This document shows, piece by piece, positions 45,000 to 57,889 of a stretch of 64,000 nt of DNA; within the stretch, counting starts at the first letter, position 1, and each line of letters starts with the position of its first letter. Source of the stretch: Melastoma dodecandrum (taxonomy: Eukaryota; Streptophyta; Magnoliopsida; Myrtales; Melastomataceae); NCBI GenBank assembly GCA_029817715.1, contig JARUPY010000189.1, positions 62,001 through 126,000 on the forward strand, given 5' to 3'. A program made the position numbers and the translations under genes. Below the pieces are notes generated by a model. That model was not told the origin of the DNA. It saw only the letters and a program-made list of their open reading frames with translations, and did no database searches.

Positions 45000-46440
45000 A
45001 CTAAACAAGCAACATCAGATACTACACCGCCATCACATAAGCAACAGTCAAAAACCAATAACAAAACTGCACGACTCAATCACAATCGCATCAAGGGAAT
45101 CAAAATATGAAGTGGCCTTCATCGTCACTTGAAGGTCAAGGATAACCTGGCGACTCACAGGTTTGATTGCTCTTCACAAATTAAAATAGAAAACTCCATG
45201 ATCCGTAACAAAAAGAATAAAAAAAAAAAAGAAACGAACTTGTTCTGCTACAAGAGTACAGTAACAGAAACTCTGTCCCCAAATACACGGCCACTATCGG
45301 GGAAAATGAAAAGGTCCCAACCTAAACAGAGGCAGCAAACCACTAGAAAGACGTGATTTTTGTGTCGAACACCATCAACTAGGAAGAGCTTTGTTCCTAA
45401 ATAACGTTAGTTCGTAGGAAAATTTGTGAAATATGTAAGTCAAATCTTAAATTCAGACAATAATACTAATAACTCTGAGTTTGTAATTAAGAGTTTGTGT
45501 TGTTATAAATTAAAAGTTTGAATGTTTCCTTATTCAAACTATAAATTATAAACTCGGAGTTCATTGTATAAAGTCTATCATTGTACATATTAAAAGTATG
45601 AACTCTGTCATTGTACGAAGTCTGAGTTTTGATATACTTAGAAAATTTTATGCTAAAAATTTTACACTTAATAGAGTGTCTGACCTAACACATAATCAGG
45701 GTTTGATATGCTTAATTTTCCGCCAAATTATTCACTTAATAGGATGTCCGATTGAATTATGAGTTTAGAACTTACTTGGAACGTTCTAAACTCTGAATTT
45801 ATGGAACGATAAATTTCACATTAACTCTGATTTTATAACATCGGATGAAAACATTTAAACTCTAAATTTTAAACTCTTAGGGATTCGAATTTAGAGTTTG
45901 ACCTGCTTATTTTACTAATTAATTTACAAACTAAGAAGTTAAAACGAACTCCCAAGTAGGAGAACCCAAGAAAGTCGAGTGCATTGATGGCAAAAGCAGA
46001 AGTTTCCATGATCAAGAGAACACCAACACACAAAGGCGAAAGGAATGATCCCCAGAACCCCAAAAAGACGACGAAAAGCCCCAAACCAGGCGGGCGGGGT
46101 GGTGGGGAGGATAGCCCGGTCGATTAGAATTCCGGCGATCCTTAACAACTACGACGCGAGACGTCGCCATGGCCGGGTCGAGTGATGTTTTCTGGTCTAG
46201 GTCTGGGAGGGCGTTGTCATCAAAACACCAAGCGTGGTTTTAACCTTTTTGTGGGATAAGTTTTTGGGCCGACTGAGCAGAAAGAATGGGGGACTCTCCT
46301 TCCAGTTCCACACCCTCCACCCTCAAAACTAACTTCAGCGGCATCCCTCTTTTCGTTTTCATGGGCTTTTCCTCCCGAAGAGTTTCTGGTTTCCTCCCGA
46401 TTTTCTTGTCGTTTTGCTCCCCCCGCCCTTTTTTCCTCTC
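45000..46440. other. Intergenic DNA with repeated aactc-gagttt words
   Basis: No gene recognised. Positions 45370-45900 are AT-rich and repeat short words such as AACTCTGAGTTT, AACTCGGAGTTC and TTTAGAGTTTGA in both orientations. The same style of words fills the termini of the MULE at 56.6-59.4 kb. Possibly a decayed or non-autonomous MULE. Positions 46050-46440 are GC-richer, with a CCGG-containing leader before the DUF1421 pseudogene. Confidence 0.4.
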
Positions 46441-46455
46441 TTCTAGTTTTCCGAT

Positions 46456-47835
46456 ATGAGGACGACGTCGGAGGAGTTCATGGACAAGCGGATCATGGAG
46501 CTCTCCGGATCATGCTGCCGTGATTTCTACGATCATGATTTTTTCTTCTATCCCACCCGGGTCACTCACCCCGGTAGTTCTATCACAGTAGGATTCCTTT
46601 TCTTATCCTGCTTTTCCTAAACTGATTTTTCTTAATTGGTATTCATAGAAAGGTCCAAACTTGGACGATCCCTGAGTGGAAGTATTCTGGGTTCTTGTAA
46701 TTGGAATCCGTTGAGGTGGGGATGGAGGATTTTGTGAAAAAATTATGTTCTTTGATTGGAATTTGGACAGGAGAAAGCAAAGACGATGTGCTCCGTGCTG
46801 TTGAGGGAATCAGTGCTAAGCTGTCCCAGCTTGAAACCAGGACACAGCCGGCTCGCGGAGGAACTCAAGGACTTCATGGAGTGTAATCAGGGTAAGACCG
46901 ATGGGAAGCTCCAAGAGCTAGAGATTTTACTGCGTGAGGTATGCTGATCTTGCGTTGTTACTGCTTTACGCGTAGTCTCTAGCATCTGTCACACATCCGA
47001 CAGTTTGTAGTGGCAAGGTTGTACCAAGGACATAAGAGACAAGCTGGACATTGCTCTAGCTCAAGTCGAGCTGGTTAAGTTCAGGTTAGAATCTGAAGAA
47101 TGAGATGGGAACCATGGATGTAGTAGTCCGCTTCTCCAGCAAATACAAACTTGTCTGCCGCAGCCGCCATTCCTCCTCAACCTCTCTCTCCCCAACCTCC
47201 TGTCCCTTCCTGACTCAGTAATGTTCCTTATATGCCTCTTCTTGCAAATCCCTTGCCGGTGTTACCAACAGCGGTGCCTCTGCTTCCTATCCCACTCCAT
47301 AATAATCGCAATCCCTACTCGCCCTACAGACCACCTTCTTATTCCCTTGAGAAGTAGACCTCCTCCCTTTGTGACACCACCTCCGATGAGCCCCCCGCCC
47401 CACACAGTGCAAGTTCAACCTTTTGAAATGCCCTTACGTGAACTATCCAGTCCATACTTGCAACCACCAAAAGAGTCCAACTATTCCGACAGCAACTTCC
47501 CTGGTATGAACCAAGCCTTCCAAGATTCGCATTCTAGCTTAATGTTGGACTCTAGCCGCAGTCATACGAGATTGCCAGTTGCTCGTGTGCTCCCCCACGC
47601 CCTTCTCATTGCTTCCTTCATCGAGTCTGACCCGCCTGGAGACAAGACCAGACATGGGAAGCCAATGGAAGATGTTGTGGACAGGGTGGTGTCGATGGGG
47701 TTCTGCAGGGATTTGGTTGTATCCCCTGTGAAAAGATTGAGAGAAAGAGGTCAGCCAATGGACCTGAACACAATTATGGATACGATGATGAACAGCGGGG
47801 GTCCCATGAATCCCAACCAGTGGATGAGACAGTAG
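46456..47835 (+). pseudogene. DUF1421 (UBA-like) proline-rich protein, disrupted
   Basis: Plant DUF1421 proteins have an N-terminal FMDK-IM-L motif, a coiled coil, a long Pro-rich middle and a C-terminal UBA-like DUF1421 domain. Here: MRTTSEEFMDKRIMELSGS at 46456; an exon end at about GTAGGATTCC (46589); a coiled-coil segment with AKLSQLETRT that must change register near 46850 to reach TDGKLQELEILLREV; then a Pro-rich stretch that switches frame near 47350. It finishes with RLPVARVLPHALLIAS and VVDRVVSMGF, ending WMRQ at 47835. Exon-like organisation is retained, so it derives from a genomic copy and not from a processed mRNA. At least two frameshifts make it a pseudogene, unless the splicing differs from what I can read. 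Cellular role of the family is poorly known. Confidence 0.7.
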
Positions 47836-50800
47836 TGACCAATGGCCATGACCATTGCTCCTCAAAACTCTTGGCTACCAAACAGTCCTTGTCTCTGTGA
47901 AGGTGCCACTCCGTGTCTTGTTATGTTACTAAGACTGGTTGGAATGCAAGAAATCAGCTTGTGTGTGCTGTGTCTATATATATATATTCACTTTTCAGGC
48001 TAATTTGTATCTCCTTACCTGTTGTTGGTAAGCAGTATATGTACATAGTATTTGCTTGATGGTACTTGACTAGCATTATAAAATAAGGCTAGAAAAAGTC
48101 GACTAAAGAGGCATAGTATATGAAAACCAGGCATCAATTACATGAAAGCTTGAAGCACATAGGCAAAACTTTTGCACCTATCGACGCACAAACGGGAGGA
48201 GATTCTTGAGAAAGGGAAAGCGAAAGGATCAAAGTGATCACGTCCTGGCTGCTCCATCATCTGCTTTAACAACTTCTTGGGCCTTTCCTTCATATTCTAC
48301 ATTCAGACCTAAGTCATCAGCCTTCTGGCCCATGTACGCAGTGGTTTTCGCCAAGGCCTCACCTCCTTCAGGTAGTTTGCCAGCCACAGGACGGAAGCCA
48401 GACCCGTCACGTCAGGATTCCTAGGACAGCCAGTGCAATGGTCGGATGATTGGATTGGCCTGCAAAAGGTTGGGTGCAGGGATCATGAGGCCCGGGAACT
48501 TTGCCGCGAACACGAGTCCTGATGGGGAGGGGGCCGGGGGCGTAGCAGGAGCTGCTGGTCCTGTTCAGTGGCTATCGTGAAGACGTAGGGAGGGGGAGTG
48601 GGCATCGTTGCATGACCAGAACTGAAACGTGTCCATCACTCAAACAAGAAAAAGAAAGCTTCCTGGACTTTCTAAATATATCGTATGACATAACATAAGG
48701 ATACGGGCATCAAAGCAAATCCATATCTCCATATTTGTGTCTTGTTATCATGAACTTTGTTTCCCTGATTCACAAAATAAATTTGTAAAATAATTCGATA
48801 AAATTTATAACGCATCAATTAATATAAATAACTCGAAATTTTTAATTTTAATTTTAACTTCAAAAATTGTCATATCAAGATCACGTTTACTTTCTCCTCT
48901 CTCCTTTTTCCTTTTCACTTTTCCCTCTTTAACAACAAGGGATTATGAGTTTTACGAATATATTTTACAAATTATTCTACGAACCACCGATGTTGAGTAA
49001 CATTATCATCCTTTCAGTCCCTCGAGTACATGTCTATAATATCTATACATTCTTCCGAGAGTAAAAGTCCACCTTTCCTTTGAGGGGGACTCTGTATAGT
49101 AATCCGTAGCCCCCTTTCCGCTGTTCTCTCATCATCGAAAGGAAAAAGCTTCCAATCATCAAGAAGCATCTCGAGGGTATTATTTGTTTATAATTTATCA
49201 CGTTGATAGATATGAAAAATACGAAACCCCTAGTCCCATCCTACCTTCTCCTCCCTCTCCTCTTCACTCCGTCGTATAGCCATCATCATTGGTCCGTGAT
49301 CTAAAAAATTTCAGACCATCATCCCTTTTAAGCATGTGAGGGTGCATCTAGAGAGATTTGATTCCCCCCCCCCCCCAAAAAAAAAAAAAAAGAAAAGAAA
49401 AGCCCTGTTGGCGTAATATTATGAACAATAAGTTAATGATGGGAGTCTTTGTGTAAACATTTCAAAGTGTTTGCACATATAATAAGGCATCATCATTTCT
49501 AGGAAATGAATGTTGGATCGATTACATGGGCACATTTTCTTGCTTATAGGGTAGTAAAAGCGAGGAGGGGTGGGTGGGGGGGGGGGGGGTGTGGCCCCTC
49601 AAATCTCTGTTGATCCAAACACTTTTTGTCTGTTGTCTTTGTCCATCGACCACCTGCCCCTTGTTCTCGTCTGCCCCCCCTCCCTTGCTTCTATGGCACG
49701 CCTAAGGCCAGGGACTTTTTACTGATGGGAAGAAGCCTTTTGGTTGGGAGAGGGGCCTGCTTTTGCAAAAAAAACTAACACATTATATTGTTGGAAAATC
49801 CAATGATCATAAACTCTTATTGTTCGGCGACAAAGGCATAGTCACCGTCTGCTTCCCTGTTCGACCCAGTGGGTAGTGACTTTTTTGACTTTCCACACCG
49901 AAACAACCGAATGAACGATCATGGAACGTGATTTAGACGCCCAAACCTTTCCGTGGTTAAAAGTAGTATGAGCCATTTTTTTTAGTTGTTGAGGAGAGAA
50001 ATAAATTAACGGGGAGTTGAAAAATGTCAAATGAACAGAGGTTGTCCTATCAAGAAGATATGACACAACCATCCATCCCCAACTGCCCCTTTCTGTTCAT
50101 GGCATTCAGTTCACTCTCACATATCTTGTACACCCCTCAAACATGTTAAGACTTGTCTTCTTTTTTGCCATTTTGTTAAAACCCTAATGCATATAATAGA
50201 GGAAGCAAACGACCCACGTTAGGTTTATGTTTCCGTTTCCGTGACTCGATTTTGTATATAATAAATGCTTTTAACTGTTGGTTGGTCCAATCGATGGTAG
50301 CGGTACAAACTAGAGAGAAAAAAAATCTAAGAGCTTTTGTACCGATTTATTGTTAATTTAAAAAAAAATTACTAAACGTGGTTGAAATTTTAAAAATATC
50401 CCACTTATCGTTTTTAGAAAACTTTTTGAAAATTCGCCTTTCAATATACAATGAAGACGACTTTTCAAAACTCATTATTCAAATAATCGAGAGGAATGCG
50501 AATTTTCAAAACTCGCTTCCGTATCCTTTAATAAAAGAAAGGGCAAGTGATAAAAAAAAGTAAAAAAATTAAAGGATACAGAGGGCGGCCCGCCTCCCTC
50601 CCCGATTATTTATATAATAAGTTTTAAAAATTCGTCTTCTTTGAAATGCACCTTATGAATGATAAATTGATTATTTTTAAAACTTCGACCGTATTTCATA
50701 ATTTTTTTTAAAATTAACGGTATATCGGTACAAAATTTCGAAAATCTAAAGCTGAACACACGGACAAGGTGATCCATCAAACACCCAATAATAAAATATC
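47836..50800. other. Intergenic DNA, no gene supported
   Basis: On the minus strand, 48245-48420 reads as a short hydrophilic stretch with GKLPEGGEALAKTTAYMG that looks coding but has no identified family and stops on both sides. A C-run/A-run lies at 49366-49392 and a G-run at about 49573-49590. The rest is mixed AT-rich sequence. Confidence 0.4.
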
Positions 50801-52210
50801 AGAAATTGGGAGCCCCTACCAAAAAAAAAAAAAGAAACTCATTTTACAAACATTGCTGCTCTTTTTTTGAACTGACTTTTCTTGGGTTGGAGTTGCAGAT
50901 ATTTAGTAGTAGCAGTACCACCACAGTGGCTTCTACTCCTTTGTTTAACCTTATCACTATTTGCTTCTACCCTCCTGTCCTCCCTACCCTCTGGTTTTTA
51001 GACATTTCACGGGAGGACGTCTTTGGTTTCTATTAAAGACAGTATACCAACAACATTATGACAGTAACTTTACCCGATCATTTGTAATCAACAGCAGGAG
51101 TGTGTAGTGTGGAAGACTTCCAACTCATATGAGAAAGATTTTTTGACAAAAGGAAAGGATGAAGGCGCCCTGCAAACTGTTGTACAACATGAACAATACA
51201 TGAACATAAATTACAGCAGCAGACTGTAAAAACAGCAGTAACACATTCCGTAACGCCTGCCTGCTTTTTTGCCAAACCTACTCACTATTTTTAAAGTGGG
51301 AGTTACAGATACGTTCATCACACCATCTAATTTCGAATTTGGGTTATGTTGGATTTTACATTCCGTTGCTCTGAGTGATAGAGGATAAGATGATTGAAGC
51401 TTGTTCTCTGAAATTAGCTTTAGAGGACTCTCTCCTAATATTGATCCTTTGACTCTAAATCTCAAACCCTAAAGAAATAGCTGAAATTTTTCAGTTGTAC
51501 CGAGAGAGCGTCGAGCAATGTCATCTGCTGATCCACCCCGGAATGTAATAACATTTAACACCACAAACCATATAAACATATTCAGTAAGAGACACAACCC
51601 TGCTCTCACCTTAATTCAATTATTATGTATGATATGATCCGCAAGGGCGCAACATCCTCTCTAAACTTATGAAATGCCCTTATTATATGCTAAATTAAGA
51701 AAAAAGCAAAGATGCCCCGCAAAGTTAAGAAAGCCAACAAAGTAGGAAGAAGGGCGCAGAAAGCAAAGTTGGTCCAAAATATTTACGCCTCAAGTCTCTA
51801 ATTAAAAATAAAATGAATGAAAAAAATGACAAGGGGGTGTAGGCAATCACATGCACAACAACAGCAATCTCTATTAACTTTACAAACTCCAAGCACGCAA
51901 CACCTCTCTACCTATTGAATCCCCCCCTATATTTTCATTTTATAGATAGGGTGCGCGGCTTGTCCACACACAAACACACATCTGTTCTTACCGTACACTC
52001 CTATTGTTATTATTATTCTCATCTTTTTTTTTTTTACTAGAAACAATTGCATATAGATATATATATGAGTCTTTAGGGTATTTGTTTTTAGCACAATAGA
52101 CCAAACCCCAGCAAACATGATATCATCATCATCATCACAAACCATATATAACATATATACTCACCCCCAATTCATGCTGTTTTGGACATCCCTTTCCCTC
52201 GCTTGTATAT
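50801..52210. other. 3' flank of LBD gene and intergenic DNA
   Basis: No domain-bearing frame. Positions 51078-51465 hold open frames without recognisable content. The last several hundred bases would contain the 3' UTR of the LBD gene; no polyadenylation site was fixed. Confidence 0.4.
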
Positions 52211-52789
52211 TCACATATTCCCGCCTCCTCCTTCTGGTCCATTCGCATGGTGGTCGGTGCTCCATGGTAGCGGATGTGGGATACCCAAACTCTGGTAATA
52301 ACCCCCTCCTAGACCGTCCCCAACCCCTCCAGGCCGCTGGCGTGGAGTCGTGGAGGCCTGGAATGGTACCTGCATCGTGTTCAAAGGGTCTACCATCCCT
52401 CCCGAGCTGTTGTTGTTGTTGTCGTAGGTGCCGTATCCGCAGCGGATGAGGTCGGCGTTTGCGGTATCGAGTTCCTTCTGGAGGCGGTGGACCTGGCGCT
52501 GGAGGTAGGAGATGGCCCCGACGCAGCCGTACACGGGGTCACGGACTCGGGCCTCGGCCTCGTAGGCGAGGGAGTTGACCGCGTCCTCACGCTGGTGGGG
52601 GAGGAGCTCATTGAGGAGCTTGGTAACGTTGCTAGCCCCGAAGATCTTGTGGACGTTTGCAAACTTCTGAGGCTCCTCAGGCGGGAAGTAGGGTGCGAAT
52701 ATGCAGCCCGGCATGCACTTCCTCCTCAGGAACTTGCACGCAGCGCACGGGGAGTTGTAGGAGCCAGACGAAGACATATTACCTTCCAT
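52211..52789 (-). CDS. LOB-domain transcription factor, class I (LOB-like)
   Basis: A plant-specific nuclear DNA-binding regulator of lateral organ boundaries and patterning. From ATG 52789 (MEGNMSSS; a second ATG at 52777 is equally good) it is 192 residues in one exon. The C block is CAACKFLRRKCMPGC (15-29, C-x2-C-x6-C-x3-C). The GAS block runs from FAPYFPP through KFANVHKIFGASNV to about residue 80. A leucine-zipper-like helix AISYLQRQVHRLQKEL follows, defining class I. The C-terminus is Gly/Pro/Asn-rich and variable. The LOB domain is nearly identical, as far as I recall, to Arabidopsis LOB; LBD6 (AS2) and LBD25 are the close alternatives. No stops or odd residues: apparently functional. 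A frame extending 19 codons upstream is not needed for the domain. Confidence 0.93.
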   Translation of the reverse strand: MEGNMSSSGSYNSPCAACKFLRRKCMPGCIFAPYFPPEEPQKFANVHKIFGASNVTKLLNELLPHQREDAVNSLAYEAEARVRDPVYGCVGAISYLQRQVHRLQKELDTANADLIRCGYGTYDNNNNSSGGMVDPLNTMQVPFQASTTPRQRPGGVGDGLGGGYYQSLGIPHPLPWSTDHHANGPEGGGGNM

Positions 52790-55030
52790 AAACACATGAT
52801 CAATGTAAGGATCGGAAAAAAAAACACCTATAAAAAATCTCTTCACCCGAGAGAAATGCTAAACACCCGAGGAACTTAACTCTGTCCGTTCCTCTTATCT
52901 GATAGGTAAAATGAACAGAGCGACGAGATGCAATGCAGGTTAACTTCCTTCCTTACAAATACAGTCAGAAAAGGGAAGAATCTTTTTCTCTTTTTACAGG
53001 AAGCCCCTCTTCCTTATTACATCCTCAACAATTCCAAATTTCTTCCAACATTAATGATCACAAACCTTGGAAGAAAATCACGTTTAAGGTAAAAACGTGC
53101 AAAATCTGTCATTCATTCCTCTACATGCTTTTTCTCGACATTTTATTTAGTATTTTTGTTTCTGATGGCGAGATATGTTCTGACAAAAGGGCTTCTTTTC
53201 TTGACTTTGTTTTAGGGTTGCCTCTGGCCGGTCATTTGATAAAATGTGTCAGTGAACACGTGTGAGCAGACAACAAACAACTTGGTGTAAATCGCTTTAA
53301 TCGAAATTTCTTCTCCCCCCTGCACATCATTCAACTTACACTTCCACCCTTTCTGGTCTGTCATCAGATTTTTTTTTTCTTCCCTGTCATTTTCTCCTTC
53401 TTTTGCAGTCCTTCTCTTTCAGGAAATTATTAGTCACACAAATAGAAGGGCACACTATCTTGTCTTACCTTAACTCTAACACTTGTTTTATCTTATCGTC
53501 TATTACTATCTTGTTTTTCATCCGTCCTTCAAAGAATCAAAGATCTAACTTGCATGTACAAACTCGACTTGGAAAAATTTTTCTCAAGTAATTAAAGAGT
53601 GATTATACCATGGAGAAATGGTAACGTGGTAGCTGGAAATATAGTAACAAAGCCCTAAATCTAGGAACTCTTTGGTTTGTTTTCCTCGTGATCATGCAAC
53701 ATGTTTAACCATGGGAGATCCTGACTGACACGAAGCTTGTGAAGAGGAAGAGGATTCGGCGACTTTGGCTTTTACCTGATTGAGAGAGGTTCGGAAAATC
53801 TAACTCGAAGAACCGACGACGAAATGAAAATGGGCAGGAGGATGCAGTCCTCTTTATGGGCGGCCTTCCTCCTTTTGTAGGATCTCTCAGGAGGATCTGA
53901 TCTCTAAACCTCCCTCTGTTGGGTTCTCCTTTTTTGGTTCTCCCCTAAAATAAAGAGTTGTTGGGGGTGTTCGGGATGTATGGAAACCCTAACGGAGGAT
54001 CCACAAACAGAGATGGACCAAAGAATATAGATGAGGGGGGAGGAAGGATAGAGTTGGGGGGGAGGGGGGGGGGAGAGGTACAGGCAGAAAAAGGGAATTT
54101 GAGAGGTGGAGGGATGGATGGAGTGAAGAGGGGAGAAGAATGAGACAAACAAAAGGGAAAAGAAAAGGAGGAAGGGCGAATAAATCAAATCAAGTGTTTT
54201 ATTTGGGAGGCACAGTTTAGATACGAGATGATTGTAAAAATCATAATGATACTAATATTGATTTTGATATTAATAATGCTCAAATATTGTGGGTGGATTC
54301 ATTCGATTGGCCTTCCACACCATTTCCATGGGATTATTCTATTCTCTCCATCAACATCGTCTCCATCTTTCTTTGCACTACATTGAACATGCTTATGTCA
54401 TGCTTAGACACGCCACCAGCCAAAGTCATTTGTCCAAGGAAACCTCTTGGTGTTATCTACTAGGTTAGTCAAAGGGAAGAGACTTATCAGTGAGTGTTTA
54501 CCTTTCCCTTCCCTCATTTGACGGCGGTGATCGAAACGCAGACACGGAGATCTTGTGATGCCTATGCAATAGGGCATTGTGAACAAAGGAGATGCAAACA
54601 CATTGTGTAGTCATTAGACTAAAACAATAAGGCATGCTCGAGCTGAGATGGTTGAACTCTCCTAACAAAACCTTTAGGAGAGCGACTGGCATTTGTTGCG
54701 GCCTCAACAACTTATTATATTAACCTAGTATTTCATCCGACTAATTTCCTTTCCTCCGCCATTTTCACTGTCAAGCGTCGTCAAGGAATGTGTGTTTTAT
54801 GTGATACCATTCATCGTCGAAAGAGGATTACATATCTACCGCGGGTGTTAAATGGCATTCAGTACTTCTGGTAAGAAATAGTTTGACATTGAATCGTTAC
54901 ACATAGAGGTGGTTCATGCTCATCCATCGCAGATATATAGTAGTAATTATGGAGGTATTTGTCTGCAATTGTTAAAGTTCCCCCGGAGTAAAGCTGAAAC
55001 TTCCCAAGAATATAAGTGGGGGACCTAAAA
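52790..55030. other. Upstream region of the LBD gene and intergenic DNA
   Basis: It should contain the LBD promoter. No TATA box could be fixed. Purine/pyrimidine-biased tracts lie at 53930-54180 (G-rich run at 54056-54075). No coding domain seen; long frames here arise from the C- or G-rich tract. Confidence 0.4.
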
Positions 55031-55039
55031 GGACTGTAG

Positions 55040-55624
55040 ATTCTATGAGACTGTTACTTGGGCTAGTTTTGTTTGGTCCAAGGGCATACTGTCGCGGTTT
55101 TCTTTTGTTCTCCGGTTGGCCGTTTAGGGAAAGTTATACACATCGGATATGTTCTTTTCTTTTGATGTTTCTTCTTCTTCTATATGTGCTCTATGTGGAT
55201 CGAGACTAGAGCGATTGGACCACCTCTTTTTTACATGTTCATACTTAGCGGAGGTATGGAAGTGTACTCTTGGTTGCATTGTAGCACCGAAGTTCCCGCA
55301 TAGATTCAATGTTATATTTGATCTGCTAGTCACGCTGGCTGGAGTGACCCTTCAGCGTCGTAGACCTTTCATTCAGATGTTTGCTAGATGTGTCTATTAC
55401 TTGTGGATGGAACGCAACAAGTGTCGCGTTGGTGAGCGTTTGTTGTCTCCTAAGATACTGGCTACATTGATTCTTGCGTCATTGTAGCGAACATATATCG
55501 ATTTATTTATTCTTTTTAGATACCTATATGAGGTATACGTTATTTTTATGTTAGCTTGACTTCCAGGAATACGCTCCTATAGTACAGACTTTGTATGAGT
55601 TATATATTATTACTTAAAAAAAAA
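55040..55624 (+). mobile_element. LINE 3' end (RT zinc-binding tail)
   Basis: Reads W-A-S-F-V-W-S-K-G, then an open frame 55149-55487 with ICALCGS, DHLFFTCSYLAEVW and YYLWMERNK: the zinc-binding C-terminal region (zf-RVT) of plant non-LTR retrotransposon reverse transcriptase. An in-frame TAG lies just ahead, near 55126. The coding end is followed by about 130 bp and a run of nine A at about 55615-55623, a LINE poly(A) tail. The element is 5'-truncated; about 54780-55040 may be more of it, too diverged to support. Confidence 0.8.
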
Positions 55625-56598
55625 GGAGGGGGGACCGAGTGTCTAAGGTTAAACTGCGTCGTAAAAAACGTGGATGAGAGGGAAGAACATTTTTTACCCA
55701 ATCGAGTTGCATTTCGAATCAAGTTGAACATTCCCTCAAGGCAAAAAAGCCTTAACCTCCGATCTCATTCCGGTCTCTAGTTTTATTATTTTTTTAGCAA
55801 GGGGTCAAATGAATAGTAAAACCCATTATCCCCATGTATAGACGGGTTTTACCGTCGGTGAAGATTGAAAGGAAAAAAAGTGATTCCAAATGGGGGATGA
55901 TACATGAATTGCTTGTTAATCTATCTGGGGATGAAACAACGAGTAATCTTACGTGGATGAAAAGACATTATGCAGCCAAAAAGAGAGCAACAAGATGAGG
56001 GGGGGATTGACTCTTCCCGACTCTTTCTTTGCTAACTTTTTTGTAAGAAAAAAGAAGTCATTTTCCATGGAACGAGCGAATGGGGAGGGTGCATTGATAA
56101 ACACAGCCCCGACAATTAATAATGGCAAGTAAAAAAAGGGAGGATTCGTTGAGAATATAAAATGAGGCTCCACCATAAAATAAAACCCTAGCCCTAGTTA
56201 GCCCTAGTAGCCACTCCCCTATTGCTATGCAAATGATAATGATGATGAATGATAATACTTGAGCCATGTCCCCCCCTCCCCCGTGACTTGCTCAAGATTT
56301 TACTACCCGGCCCCCACAAAAAGAATCACTACTTCTTCGCAACCTTCCTATACAACTGCCCCCGGGCACTCTCTTTAGCCCTAATTACATTTCCAATTCC
56401 TCCCAAATTGGCTCATAAAAAGGGAAATCGTCCAAAATTAAATGCCTGTGTTCTCATCCTATGAGTGGGATACTTAAAAGGCAAAATTGAGGAGGGAGGA
56501 GCGAGTGTGGGCCAACAGAGAGAACTTCCCCTCCTCCCCATAAAAATCATTATCGCTGCTTCTGTCCTCCCCCAAAATCCATGAGCTTTGTGCAACAA
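55625..56598. other. Intergenic DNA, no gene recognised
   Basis: Mixed, locally G- or C-rich DNA without a recognisable frame. It ends at the left terminus of the MULE. Confidence 0.45.
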
Positions 56599-57135
56599 GG
56601 TTAGTCAGCAAAGTATTTCCTTAAATAAGGTAGGAAGTTTTTTAATTCCTTAAACAATTTCCCAAACTCTTACTTTATAAAATTCAAGTTCGCCCGTTAA
56701 AGAACTCGGACTTATATAAAGTCCGAGTTTGATGTAATTTGGAACAACTGAACTCAATAAATCCAATATCGGCGTGCCTTGCTCCGGCCGTCCCCAATAT
56801 TGGCGTCCCGTCTTCCGTAATGCCCTACGTTCGGCATTCCCCTTCGCCATGTCAATCCCGGCGTGCCCCAACTCCGGTCGTACCCCTTCCCGGCATCGTG
56901 GTTTGTCAAGTAGTTCTTGAAAATCAGGTATAATTTTTTCCATCGCTGTAATTACGAGCCGTTGTTATTGTGCTGCATTGTGCCATTGTAGGATGAGTTC
57001 ATTAGATTTGGCGATTTACTTCGGTGGATTAGTTTCTCATTCTTTGTTTGATTGATTAGTTGGCATGTAGTTTCAGATATTGACTAGGAGTACCGGTTTA
57101 CAGCTTTGAGAAGGGTTAAGGGTTGAAGATATACT

Positions 57136-57642
57136 ATGACCATTAAATTATTCATATTCGTGAATGACAATGTTAAAAATGGAGATGACGGTGTCTATTA
57201 TGATAGAGGACTGATTAGTAGAGTCGAACTAATGGAAGGGTGCAATTATCTTGGATTGGAGACTATTGTGTGTGGGGCAATGAGTTTGCAACAAGGAAGG
57301 AGGTTGATTGTTTTTCATAGGTATCCGGTGTTGGAGTATAACAACAAGGTGAAATATATGTTAGTGCCAGTGAAAGGAGATAATGATGTGAAACTACTCC
57401 TAGAATTTGCTATTGAAAACCCAATACATATTCAGCAAATTTATGTTTTGGGACAGAGGGACGAGAGAGTTCATGTTGTCGTTCCTCAACCCCTCAACCA
57501 ATGTAAGTGTCTGGTTCAGTATCCCGTCTCGTGGATCCTTGTCCAATATCCGCGTCAAATTCAATATCCACTCCCGACGAATGTCGAACTGAACTTAATC
57601 TGGTCCAAGCTATGGTTGGAGAAAGCTCTGGAAGTCCCTTAA
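57136..57642 (+). pseudogene. MULE N-terminal domain ORF
   Basis: A frame of 168 codons resembling the N-terminal beta-rich domain that precedes plant MULE transposases (a YYDRG-like start, IVFHRYPV, then a YMLVPVKGDNDVKLLLEF core). The natural continuation appears in a different register at about 57507-57788 (GESSGSPLNDD, an acidic stretch), so there is a frameshift near 57500. The catalytic DDE region that should follow is absent. Confidence 0.55.
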
Positions 57643-57889
57643 ATGATGACCATATTATAGCTGAGTGTTTGATAGATTCAGATGTTGGTGATATTGACGA
57701 TGAATTGTACAATAATATTAATGCGGGCTATGAAATGAATGAAGAAGTCACAATAGAGAAGCCTTATGCATGTCTTATCTGTCTATAGAGAAGCCTTCTG
57801 TAGGCAAAGTGCGGAACATGTATGAGTGTTATGTTTTCATAACTATTAACTGCTTATTGCGAGTTTACGAGGAATATGATTTCACACTT

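Noticed and set aside
48206..48424. 72-codon ORF, with a protein-like reading on the opposite strand
   Set aside because: The minus-strand reading looks somewhat coding but is short, bounded by stops, and matches no family I know.
52487..52879. 130-codon plus-strand frame opposite the LBD gene
   Set aside because: It is a GC-rich shadow of the conserved LOB-domain codons with no domain of its own.
53904..54188. Pro/Ser-rich frames in the G-rich tract
   Set aside because: They are simple-sequence artefacts.
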